Below, in pieces: positions 53,659 to 61,955 of a stretch of 64,000 nucleotides of DNA (its first letter is position 1; the number at the start of each line of letters is the position of its first letter). The translations under genes and the position numbers were made by a program. Source of the stretch: Haloferax sp. Q22. Its GTDB lineage: Archaea; Halobacteriota; Halobacteria; Halobacteriales; Haloferacaceae. Where the stretch lies: contig NZ_LOEP01000027.1 in NCBI RefSeq assembly GCF_001482285.1, positions 186,001-250,000 on the forward strand, given 5' to 3'. Under the pieces are notes generated by a model. That model ran no database searches, was not told where the DNA came from, and saw nothing but the letters and a program-made list of their open reading frames with translations.

Positions 53659-56600
53659 TTACTGGCCCCAGTTGGCGACGACGCGCGGGCGCTCGCCGAC
53701 CGGGAGCACGTCGATGTCCTCGTCGGCCGCGCCGCGGGCTTCGAGGGCCGCCTTCGCGGAGGCGTACGTCGAGAAGTAGCTGACCTCCTCTTCGACGCAG
53801 TCGATGAGCGTCTCGCGGTCGCGGGAGACGACGAAGTCGAAGTTGTCCTCGCGGAGCATGGTGAGGAAGTCGTCGACGTCCTCGGGCGTGAGCACCTCGT
53901 AGTACTCGCCGAAGGCGTCGAGCAGTTCCTGTCCGGCCTCGCTGTCGGCGTCGGGGAACTCGGGGTCCGCGAGGTCGACGTAGATGGTGCCGTCGGCCGG
54001 AATCGGGTCGTTAGCCGCCGACTGAGCCTTCTCGTAGGCCTTGCCGAACGAGGTCGCGGTGCCCATGACCTCGCCGGTGGACTTCATCTCCGGGCCGAGA
54101 CGCGGGTCCGAACCCGGCAGGCGATCGAACGGGAGGACGACCTCCTTGACCGACACCTGCTCGGGAATCTGCTCGCTCACGTCGAGGTCGGCAAGCGAGT
54201 TGCCGGCCATGACCTTCGCCGCGAGCTTGGCGATCGGGACGCCCGTCGCCTTCGAGACGAACGGGACGGTGCGCGAGGAACGCGGGTTGGCTTCGAGGAC
54301 GTACACGTCGTTCGAGCCCTCCTCGTTCTGCTTGACCGCGAGTTGGACGTTCATCAGGCCGACCGTGTCGAGGGCGCTGGCGATGTCCTCCGTGACCTCG
54401 CGGACGCGGGCCATCGTCTCGTCGTCGAGCGAGCGCGGCGGAATCATACACGCGGAGTCGCCGGAGTGGACGCCGGCGGCCTCGACGTGTTCCATCACGC
54501 CGCCGATGAGGACGTTTTCGCCGTCGGAGACGGCGTCAACGTCGAGTTCGACGCCGTCGGCGAGGAACTCGTCGATGAGGATGGGCTTGTCGGGGGAGAC
54601 GCGAACGGCCTCCTCGATGTACTCCTTGAGGTCCGCGTCGGAGTGGACGATTTCCATCGCGCGACCGCCGAGGACGTACGACGGGCGAACGAGCACGGGG
54701 TAGCCGAGGTCGTTGGCGAGGTCGAGCGCCTCTTTCTCGCTGGTCGCGGAGCCGCCTTCGGGCTGGAGGATGCCGAGGTCGTCCATCAGGCGGTTGAAGC
54801 GGTCGCGGTCCTCGGCGAGGTCCATCGCGTCGATGGTCGTGCCGAGAATCTCGCAGTCGACGCCGCGGCGCTTGAGTTCCGATTCGAGCGGGTGACCGAT
54901 GTTGACCGAGGTCTGCCCGCCGAACTGGAGCATGACGCCGTCGGCGTCGATGGCCTCGATGACGTCGGCGACCTCTTCTGCCGTGATGGGCTCGAAAAAG
55001 AGGCCGTCGGAGGTGTCGTAGTCGGTCGACACCGTCTCGGGGTTGTTGTTGACGACGTGCGCGTCGATGCCCATGTCGCGGAGCGCCTGCACCGCGTGGA
55101 CCGAACAGTAGTCGAACTCGACGCCCTGCCCGATGCGGATGGGACCGCCGCCGACGACGACGACGCTCTCCATGTCGCGGTCGACGCGGAGTTCGTTACC
55201 CGCCGAGTCGCCCTCGAAGGGGCCGCGGAAGAACTCGGGCTTGCGCGCGGAGTAGTAGTACGGCGTCTGCGCGGCGAACTCGCCGGCGCAGGTGTCGACC
55301 TGCTTGTAGGTGCGACCGGGGACGTTCTGTTCGACCTCGCCGACGCTCGTGCCGGTCGCCGCGGCAATGCTGGCGTTGGTGTGGCCGGCGGAGGCGGCGG
55401 CGGCGAAGTCGCCGTCGGAGGCGGCCTCGACCGCCTCGACGACGCGGCCGAAGCGCTCGACGTACCACTCGTGGATGTCGGTCAGTTCGACCACGTCCTC
55501 CGTGGTGTAGCCGCGCTCGAACGCCTCGAAGATGGCGTACGGGCGGTCGGGGGTCGGCGTTTCGAGGTACTCGGCTTCGAGTTCCTCGTCGGACACCTCG
55601 TCCCAGTCGGCGGCGGGGTCGTACTCGGACGAGCGGAGCGCCTTCAACAGCGACTCCTCGAAGGTGCGACCGATGGACATCGCCTCGCCGGTGGACTTCA
55701 TGGCCGTCGAGAGCTCGAAGTCCACGTCGGTGAACTTGTCCTTGGGCCACCGCGGGACCTTCGTGACCACGTAGTCGATTGCGGGTTCGAAGGCGGCGGT
55801 GGTCTCGCCGGTGATTTCGTTGGTAATCTCGTGGAGGCGCTTGCCGAGTGCGACCTTCGCCGTGACGCGGGCGATGGGATAGCCGGTCGCCTTCGAGGCG
55901 AGCGCGGACGACCGCGAGACGCGCGGGTTCACCTCGACGACGCGGTACTCGCCGCCGGGAGTGCCGTCGTCGTGCCACGCGAACTGGATGTTACAGCCGC
56001 CCTGAATGCCGAGTTCGCGGATGACTCCGAGCGCGGCGTCGCGCATCTCCTGGTGGCCCTCGTCGGGGATGACCTGCGAGGGCGTGACGACGGTGGACTC
56101 GCCGGTGTGAATCCCCATCGGGTCGATGTTCTCCATGTTGCAGATGATGATACACGAGTCGTCGGCGTCGCGCATCACCTCGTATTCGAGTTCGACCCAC
56201 CCGGAGATGGACTCCGTGATGAGCACCTCGCTGTTGCGCGAGAGGCGGAGGCCCTTGCGGACGCGAGAGATGAGTTCGTCCATCTCGTGGACGACGCCGG
56301 AACCGGAGCCGCCGAGCGTGTAGGTCGTCCGCGAGATGACCGGCAGGCCGCCGACGGCGTCGACGGACGCCTCGACGCGCTCTTCGAGGGCCTCCTCGGT
56401 GATGTTCTCGACCGCCTCGCCTTCCTCCAGCGAGATGGTCGTCGATTTCGGGACGGGCTGGCCGATCTTCTCCATGCGCTGGCGGAAGAGGTCGCGGTCC
56501 TCCGTCGCGTAGATGGTGTCGAGCGGCGTGCCCATGATGTCCACGTCGAACTCCTCGAGGACGCCTTCCTCTGCGAGTTCGGCCGTGACGTTGAGTCCGG

Positions 56601-56907
56601 TCTGACCGCCCAGTCCGGCGATGACGCCGTCGGGGCGCTCGCGTTCGATAATCTCGGAGATGGCCTCGGTCGTGATGGGTTCGATGTAGACCTTGTCGGC
56701 CATCTCGGGGTCGGTCATGATGGTCGCGGGGTTCGAGTTGACGAGGACAACTCGCGCGCCTTCCTCTCGGAGCGCGCGGCAGGCCTGCGCGCCGGAGTAG
56801 TCGAATTCCGCCGCCTGTCCGATCTGGATTGGGCCGCTTCCGATGAGCAAAATCGTCCGGTCCTCCGTGCCTTGCTGAGGTCCGGTCGAGGTGTCCTCGT
56901 CAGTCAT
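53659..56907 (-). CDS. carB: Carbamoyl-phosphate synthase large subunit
   Basis: This encodes 1082 residues, the full length of CarB. Two ATP-grasp halves are visible, the first beginning with RTILLIGSGPIQIGQAAEFD, and the second with SVVVVGGGPIRIGQGVEFDY near residue 580. Other marks are GGQTGLNVTAELAEEG, VEVNPRVSRSSALASKATGY and VLEANPRSSRTVPFVSKATG. An MGS-like domain at the end (residues about 960-1082) would hold regulation. The enzyme makes carbamoyl phosphate from bicarbonate, glutamine-derived ammonia and ATP for pyrimidine and arginine synthesis. carA is not adjacent. Confidence 0.97.
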   Translation of the reverse strand: MTDEDTSTGPQQGTEDRTILLIGSGPIQIGQAAEFDYSGAQACRALREEGARVVLVNSNPATIMTDPEMADKVYIEPITTEAISEIIERERPDGVIAGLGGQTGLNVTAELAEEGVLEEFDVDIMGTPLDTIYATEDRDLFRQRMEKIGQPVPKSTTISLEEGEAVENITEEALEERVEASVDAVGGLPVISRTTYTLGGSGSGVVHEMDELISRVRKGLRLSRNSEVLITESISGWVELEYEVMRDADDSCIIICNMENIDPMGIHTGESTVVTPSQVIPDEGHQEMRDAALGVIRELGIQGGCNIQFAWHDDGTPGGEYRVVEVNPRVSRSSALASKATGYPIARVTAKVALGKRLHEITNEITGETTAAFEPAIDYVVTKVPRWPKDKFTDVDFELSTAMKSTGEAMSIGRTFEESLLKALRSSEYDPAADWDEVSDEELEAEYLETPTPDRPYAIFEAFERGYTTEDVVELTDIHEWYVERFGRVVEAVEAASDGDFAAAASAGHTNASIAAATGTSVGEVEQNVPGRTYKQVDTCAGEFAAQTPYYYSARKPEFFRGPFEGDSAGNELRVDRDMESVVVVGGGPIRIGQGVEFDYCSVHAVQALRDMGIDAHVVNNNPETVSTDYDTSDGLFFEPITAEEVADVIEAIDADGVMLQFGGQTSVNIGHPLESELKRRGVDCEILGTTIDAMDLAEDRDRFNRLMDDLGILQPEGGSATSEKEALDLANDLGYPVLVRPSYVLGGRAMEIVHSDADLKEYIEEAVRVSPDKPILIDEFLADGVELDVDAVSDGENVLIGGVMEHVEAAGVHSGDSACMIPPRSLDDETMARVREVTEDIASALDTVGLMNVQLAVKQNEEGSNDVYVLEANPRSSRTVPFVSKATGVPIAKLAAKVMAGNSLADLDVSEQIPEQVSVKEVVLPFDRLPGSDPRLGPEMKSTGEVMGTATSFGKAYEKAQSAANDPIPADGTIYVDLADPEFPDADSEAGQELLDAFGEYYEVLTPEDVDDFLTMLREDNFDFVVSRDRETLIDCVEEEVSYFSTYASAKAALEARGAADEDIDVLPVGERPRVVANWGQ

Positions 56908-57051
56908 CGTCGGAATCCAATCCGCACATCGTAATAAGTCCGGCGAAAAATTACGAGGTCCGAAACTCGATTGCGAATTTCGAAAATGTTGCCGAACGCC
57001 GCTGTCGCGGCCGGGGAAGGCTTTTGACGGGTATCCGAGTACCGGCTACGC

Positions 57052-58074
57052 ATGCCCGCGGTATTCACGACGCCGCCGCCGCTCGACTCCGGGAGCCGGG
57101 TCGCGGTCGTCGCGCCGTCGCGCCCCATCGACGAATCGCACTTGGACCGCGCGTGCGAGCGACTCCGCGACGTGTTCTCGCTCGACCCCGTTGTCTTCGA
57201 GTCGGCCCGCCGCGACTGGGAGTGGCTCCGGGACAACCCGGCGGCGCGCGCGGAGGACGTGATGGCGGCCTTCGAGGACCCGTCGATACGCGGCGTCATC
57301 GCCGTCACCGGCGGCGACGACCAGCTTCGAATCCTCCCGCACCTCGACCCGGCGCGGTTGACCGCGTCGCCGACGCGCTTCTTCGGCTTCAGCGACAACG
57401 ACAACCTCCGGCTGTTCCTCTGGAACCACGGCGTCGTGAGCTACGGCGCGACGCTCCACCCGACGCTTACCGTGGACCCCGAACTACACCCGTACGTCGA
57501 GCGGTACCTTCGGCAAGCGTTCTTCGAGCGCTCCATCGGCGTCGTCGAACCCGCGCCGGAGTGGACCGACGACTGGTTCGACTTCGACACCGAAGAGCCG
57601 AGAGAGTGGCACGACAACCCGGGTCGGACGTGGCGGGGCGACGACCGCGTGACGGGTCGGCTCTGGGGCGGCAACTTCAGCATCCTGAAGTGGCATCTCC
57701 AGACCGGTCGCTATCTCCCCGACCCCGAGGAACTAGACGGGACAGTGCTCGCGCTCGAAACTTCGGAGGACGTGCCGCTGCCCCGAGAAGTCCGGTACAC
57801 CCTGCGGGCGATGGGCGAACGCGGGCTGTTAGAACGATTCGACGGCGTCGTGGTCGGTCGCCCGCGAACGTACTCGCCCGGACTGGAGTGGGAGCCGCCG
57901 GCCGACTACGGCTCGCAGCTCCGCGCGGAGGTGCTGTCGGTCCTCGACGCGTACAATCCCGACGCGACCGCGGTGTTCGACGTGGAGTTCGGCCACGCCG
58001 ATCCGACGGTGCCGCTTCCGCTCGGCGCGAAGGCGACGCTGGACCCGACGGTAGAGCGGCTTCGAATCGATTGA
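57052..58074 (+). CDS. S66-family peptidase (LD-carboxypeptidase/MccF-like)
   Basis: This encodes 340 residues. The catalytic triad of the family can be placed: Ser114 in RFFGFSDNDNLR, Glu236 in VLALETSED and His315 in FGHADPTVPL. SRVAVVAPSRPIDESHLDRA and VIAVTGGDDQLRILPHLD are typical N-terminal features. Bacterial members trim murein peptides or cleave microcin C; archaea have no murein, so here a peptide or nucleotide-peptide detoxifying role is more likely, by inference. The gene is divergent from carB. Confidence 0.85.
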   Translation: MPAVFTTPPPLDSGSRVAVVAPSRPIDESHLDRACERLRDVFSLDPVVFESARRDWEWLRDNPAARAEDVMAAFEDPSIRGVIAVTGGDDQLRILPHLDPARLTASPTRFFGFSDNDNLRLFLWNHGVVSYGATLHPTLTVDPELHPYVERYLRQAFFERSIGVVEPAPEWTDDWFDFDTEEPREWHDNPGRTWRGDDRVTGRLWGGNFSILKWHLQTGRYLPDPEELDGTVLALETSEDVPLPREVRYTLRAMGERGLLERFDGVVVGRPRTYSPGLEWEPPADYGSQLRAEVLSVLDAYNPDATAVFDVEFGHADPTVPLPLGAKATLDPTVERLRID

Positions 58075-58096
58075 AAACGGGCGCTCGGTCCGCGCG

Positions 58097-58627
58097 CTAC
58101 ATGTACGGTTCGGGGTCGAGGTCGCGCTGGGCGCGGTACTGGTCGACGAACTCGCTCACGTCGAACTGGAGCATCTTCGACTCGAACTCCGAGACGACCT
58201 CGTCGTCGTCGGCGTGGCTGACGGCGTGTTCCATCAGTTCCACGACGAGTTCGACGATTATCTCGTGGAGCCGTCGAGAATCGAAATCGGTCACCCAGAC
58301 GATGCCCGCGCCGAGTTCGCCGTCCTCCGAGACGTCCTCGGAGACGACGGCCTCGGGGAACTCCTCGAGGACGATGCCCATGAGGTGGGCCGTCCCGAAC
58401 TCGGGCATGTCGTCGCTCGTGGTCTCGATGGTCTCCTGAAGGATTTCGACGAGGAACTCCGGGAGGAAACGGTCGGGCGGGTGAACGTCCATGACGACAG
58501 CGTGGCTGTCGCCGCACGGACAGTCGAACTCCCGTTTGCCCAAGTCGAGTTCCCGGACGCGCTTCGTCTCGCCGCAGGGGAGGTCCAAGACGGCCCCGCG
58601 GCCGCCGGGAACGCTCGGTTCAGACAT
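58097..58627 (-). CDS. Conserved haloarchaeal protein with cysteine pair (DUF5815-like)
   Basis: This encodes 176 residues. Near the N-terminus is LPCGETKRVRELDLGKREFD followed by CPCGDSHAVVMDVHPPDRFL, with cysteines in CG and CPCG that suggest a zinc site. The rest is helical and acidic, with MPEFGTAHLMGIVLEEFPEA and WVTDFDSRRLHEIIVELVVE. I recall this as a haloarchaeal family without function. The start at 58627 is chosen because the sequence before it is not protein-like. Confidence 0.7.
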   Translation of the reverse strand: MSEPSVPGGRGAVLDLPCGETKRVRELDLGKREFDCPCGDSHAVVMDVHPPDRFLPEFLVEILQETIETTSDDMPEFGTAHLMGIVLEEFPEAVVSEDVSEDGELGAGIVWVTDFDSRRLHEIIVELVVELMEHAVSHADDDEVVSEFESKMLQFDVSEFVDQYRAQRDLDPEPYM

Positions 58628-58784
58628 ACCCGTGGGTTGCGTTTCTCTCCGTTTAAACGTCGCGTTCTTCGGAATCGTCGCGAGCGAAAAACGAGTCGCG
58701 GACCGTCGGTTGCGGTCAGTCGGTCCGTCGTACTGTCGGCGAAAAACGGCGGTGAGTCGGGCGAAACCGCCCGTCGGCGTCCCC

Positions 58785-59036
58785 TCAGCGACGGCCCGAG
58801 ACGTAGACGATGGGGCCGACGATGAGGAGCGCAATCCCGAGGAACAGGTAGTGAGCCTTGCCCAGCGACACCGGGGTCAGAAGGAAGATGAGCCCGAACA
58901 CCGTGGTGTTGATACCGAGGACGTGCCGGGACTTCAGCGGCAGCGTTCCAACCGTCGACAGGATGAACACGAGCAACAGCGCCTGCCCGATGTTGTAGTC
59001 GAGCAGGAAGGTGTCTACGAGCTGAAGGGGAAGCAT
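58785..59036 (-). CDS. Small membrane protein, 83 residues
   Basis: Hydrophobic spans lie at about residues 16-32 (IGQALLLVFILSTVGTL), 40-57 (LGINTTVFGLIFLLTPVS) and 61-79. The protein ends in SGRR. Its short polar loops and length suggest three helices. It is not recognised, and neighbours give no clue except another small membrane protein upstream on the same strand. Confidence 0.65.
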   Translation of the reverse strand: MLPLQLVDTFLLDYNIGQALLLVFILSTVGTLPLKSRHVLGINTTVFGLIFLLTPVSLGKAHYLFLGIALLIVGPIVYVSGRR

Positions 59037-59200
59037 TCTTGTTTTCTCGGTCGGTTCGAATCGACTATCAAAGTTCCGTTATTCTCGTTGGAAACCAGCG
59101 GTCGGACCCCCCGATATTGGGGCGACCGGGCTGTCGGGGCGGTTCCCCCCGGGGTCTGAACCGCTGTCGGCACGGAGCGGCCTCCGATGGTCGGCGCGCG

Positions 59201-59422
59201 CTACTCGGACGGGCCGGTGATGTCGAGCGGTCGAATCCACCCGTACCAGACGACGAAGACCATGCCCGCGTAGCCGAGGACAAACACGACCATTCCGAGG
59301 TCGTTGTAGCCCGCCTCGCCGAGGAGGCGGCGCGCCACGCCCGGGATGACGATGCCGAGCGTCACGACGGCCGCGAGGAGGAGGTTCCCCCGCGATACCA
59401 ACGACTGCTTCGTCTCACTCAT
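59201..59422 (-). CDS. Small membrane protein, 73 residues
   Basis: After a polar lead (MSETKQSLVSRGN) come two hydrophobic spans at about residues 14-32 (LLLAAVVTLGIVIPGVARR) and 42-60 (LGMVVFVLGYAGMVFVVWYG). No motif is known to me. It lies 164 bases upstream of the other small membrane gene and divergent from the acetyltransferase gene. Confidence 0.65.
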   Translation of the reverse strand: MSETKQSLVSRGNLLLAAVVTLGIVIPGVARRLLGEAGYNDLGMVVFVLGYAGMVFVVWYGWIRPLDITGPSE

Positions 59423-59561
59423 GTGCAGGGCTCGGGACCGAGGCGACGTGAATCGTACGGTTCGGGAAGCGGCCCACGAAGGAAGTTTTCGTCGCGCCGT
59501 CGGTCTCCGCCGTCGGTGTTATCGCATCGTAATCGACCGCTTCCGAGCCCGCGGCACCGAA

Positions 59562-59570
59562 AACATATAC
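59562..59570 (+). promoter_or_regulatory. TATA-type promoter of the Eis-like gene
   Basis: The word aacatatac is centred 27 bases before the ATG at 59593, the spacing of a leaderless haloarchaeal promoter. Confidence 0.45.
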
Positions 59571-59592
59571 GGTCCCCCGACGCACCGCGGGT

Positions 59593-60816
59593 ATGAACCT
59601 CCGTCCCCTCCCCGAGGAGCACCGCGAGACGTACCGCGAGTTCCTCAACTACGCCTTTCGCCCCGAGAACGGCCCCGACTGGTCGGACGAGCGACTGCCC
59701 GACCCGGAGAGCTACCGCCCGCGGGGGTTCTACGACGCCCCGCCCGACGCGCCCGTCGAGGACCTCGACGCGGCCGACCTGCGGACGGTGTGTGCCTTCT
59801 ACGACTTCACGGCTCGCGTCCGCGGCGAGTGGCACCCGCTCCCCGGTATCTCAGCGGTCGCGTCGCCGCCGGAGGCGCGCCGACAGGGCCACGTCGGCGC
59901 GATGCTCGACGACCTCCTCGCGGAGTTCCGCGACACCGGCCGATATCTCTCGGCGCTCTGGCCGTTCGAGTACGCCTTCTACCGCCGGTTCGGCTGGGCG
60001 ACGGCGAACAACTACGCGAAGACGACGGTGCCGCCCGACGAACTCGGGGCGGTCGCCGCCGACCCGGCCGGGGAGTTCGTCCGCCTCGACGCCGACGACT
60101 GGGCCCGGGTCAAGGACGTGTACGCGACCGCGGCGACGGAAGACCTCGCGGTAGACCGAAGCGAGGGCTGGATTCGTCACCGACTGTTCCGCGGCTGGGA
60201 CGGCGACCCGTTCGTCTACGGCTGGGAACGGGACGGCGACCTCCGCGGCTACGTCGTCTACGACGTGAGTGGCGACTGGGAGTCGCGGACGCTGTCCGTG
60301 GGCGAACTCGTCGCGGTCGACGCCGAGGCCCGCGCACAGCTGTTTCGGTTCCTGCGGGACCACGACTCGCAGGTCGACGAGGTCGTCCTCTCGTCGGAAC
60401 ACGAGTCGACCCGGCTCATCGACGGCCTGGCCGACCCGCGGGCGGCGACAGTCGAACTCAAGCCCGGCCCGATGGTCCGCATCGTGGACGTGCCGGCGGC
60501 CCTCGAAGCCGTCTCGTTCCTCGGCGACGCCGCCTGCGACCTCGTTCTCGCGGTCGACGACGACCGCTGCGACTGGAACGACGGGTCGTTCCGGGTCACC
60601 GTCGTCGACGGCGCGGCGAGCGTCGAATCAGTTGGTGGCGACATCAATCCGGACGCGACCGTCGAAATCGGGGCGCTCTCGCAACTCCTCGTCGGCGCGC
60701 GGACCGTCGAGGCGCTCGCCCGCACCGACCACCTCTCGGTCGCCGGAGAGGAGGCGGCCGACGCCCTCGCCTCGGTGTTCACGGAACGGGACCGCTACCT
60801 GCGCGAGGGGTTCTGA
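59593..60816 (+). CDS. Eis-like GNAT acetyltransferase
   Basis: This encodes 407 residues, the size of Eis-type proteins with a GNAT pair and a sterol-carrier-like C-terminal domain. The first GNAT part shows SAVASPPEARRQGHVGAMLD, the acetyl-CoA pyrophosphate loop, and WPFEYAFYRRFGWATANNYA, a marked Eis feature. The C-terminal region from about residue 300 (LVLAVDDDRCDWNDGSFRV) matches the SCP2-like domain. Mycobacterial Eis acetylates lysines and aminoglycosides; haloarchaeal substrates are unknown. A likely T-run terminator follows at about 60862-60868. Confidence 0.88.
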   Translation: MNLRPLPEEHRETYREFLNYAFRPENGPDWSDERLPDPESYRPRGFYDAPPDAPVEDLDAADLRTVCAFYDFTARVRGEWHPLPGISAVASPPEARRQGHVGAMLDDLLAEFRDTGRYLSALWPFEYAFYRRFGWATANNYAKTTVPPDELGAVAADPAGEFVRLDADDWARVKDVYATAATEDLAVDRSEGWIRHRLFRGWDGDPFVYGWERDGDLRGYVVYDVSGDWESRTLSVGELVAVDAEARAQLFRFLRDHDSQVDEVVLSSEHESTRLIDGLADPRAATVELKPGPMVRIVDVPAALEAVSFLGDAACDLVLAVDDDRCDWNDGSFRVTVVDGAASVESVGGDINPDATVEIGALSQLLVGARTVEALARTDHLSVAGEEAADALASVFTERDRYLREGF

Positions 60817-60892
60817 GCGGACGGGTCGAGCCGAAATCAGCCGACGAAGCCAGTCGGGTCGGTTTTTTCCCACCGGCCGCCGAAGTGCGGGC

Positions 60893-61915
60893 GTGGCATC
60901 AGTTCCGGTTCTCGTCGCGTTCACAGCCGCCGGCGCGATTCTCGCGTGGAAGGGCGGCGACATGCTCGTGCAGGCCTCGGACCGTTTGGGCGCGTACTAC
61001 GGACTCCCCGCCATCGTGCAGGGAGCCATCATCGCCGCCGTGGGGTCGAGTTTCCCCGAGCTATCGAGCATCGTCATCGCGACGGTCCGGTACCAGTCGT
61101 TCGACATCGGCGTCGGCGCGGTCGTCGGGTCGGCCGTCTACAACATCCTCATCATCCCGTCGGTGTCGGCGATGGTCGGCGAGGGCGGACGGCTCGCCTC
61201 GAACCGCGACCTCGTCTACAAGGAGGCGCAGTTCTACCTGCTTTCTATCGCCGTTCTCGTGCTCACCTTCTCGCTCGCGGTCATCTACCGACCCGCCGTG
61301 GACACCGCGAGCCTCGACGGGTTCGTGAGCCCCGCGCTCGCGCTCATCCCGCTATCGCTGTACGGCCTGTACCTGTTCATGCAGTACCACGACACGCTGG
61401 AGCACCGAGCCGGACTCACCGCGGTCGTCAACGACGTGAACCCGAAACGCGAATGGGTCGCTCTCGTGGCGTCGCTCGCGGTTATCCTCGTCGGAGCCGA
61501 ACTGCTCGTCCGCGCGGCGGTCGGTCTCGGCGACGCCTTCGGCACGTCGCCGTTCCTCTGGGGGCTGACGGTCGTCGCCGCCGGGACGAGCCTGCCGGAC
61601 ACGTTCGTCAGCGTCGCGGCCGCCCGGCAGGGCAACGCGTCGATGAGCCTCGCAAACGTCTTCGGGAGCAACGTGTTCGCGCTCCTCGTCGCGCTCCCGG
61701 TCGGCATCCTTGTCGCCGGGGGTGCGGTCATCGCCTTCGAGGAGGTCGTCCCGATGATGAGCTTCCTCACGGGCGCGTCGGTCGTCTTCTTCGCCGTCCT
61801 CCGGACCGAGATGGCGCTGACGCGCGGCGAGTCGTACCTCCTCCTCGGAACCTACGCGCTGTTCGTCGCGTGGCTGGTCGCAGAAAGCCTCGGCGTGACG
61901 AGCGTCCTCGGCTGA
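60893..61915 (+). CDS. Sodium/calcium exchanger family antiporter
   Basis: This encodes 340 residues from a GTG start (VASVPVLVAFTAAGAILAWK) with about 10 membrane spans in two inverted halves. The two alpha-repeat motifs are visible: AVGSSFPELSSIVIATVRYQ near residues 48-67 and AAGTSLPDTFVSVAAARQGN in the second half. Each carries the acidic residue that binds the cation. It exchanges Na+ for Ca2+ or a similar ion across the cytoplasmic membrane, fitting salt-adapted life. The upstream frame that precedes GTG 60893 is the shadow of the Eis-like gene. Confidence 0.92.
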   Translation: MASVPVLVAFTAAGAILAWKGGDMLVQASDRLGAYYGLPAIVQGAIIAAVGSSFPELSSIVIATVRYQSFDIGVGAVVGSAVYNILIIPSVSAMVGEGGRLASNRDLVYKEAQFYLLSIAVLVLTFSLAVIYRPAVDTASLDGFVSPALALIPLSLYGLYLFMQYHDTLEHRAGLTAVVNDVNPKREWVALVASLAVILVGAELLVRAAVGLGDAFGTSPFLWGLTVVAAGTSLPDTFVSVAAARQGNASMSLANVFGSNVFALLVALPVGILVAGGAVIAFEEVVPMMSFLTGASVVFFAVLRTEMALTRGESYLLLGTYALFVAWLVAESLGVTSVLG

Positions 61916-61955
61916 GAGGCCGACCGGTCGCGAGCGCGACCGCCGCGACGTCGGC

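Noticed and set aside
52915-56934. A very long open frame (1339 codons) antisense to carB
   Set aside because: It mirrors carB codon by codon, as is common in GC-rich genomes, and its product is full of Val, Asp and Arg with no domain. carB itself has the full family signature.
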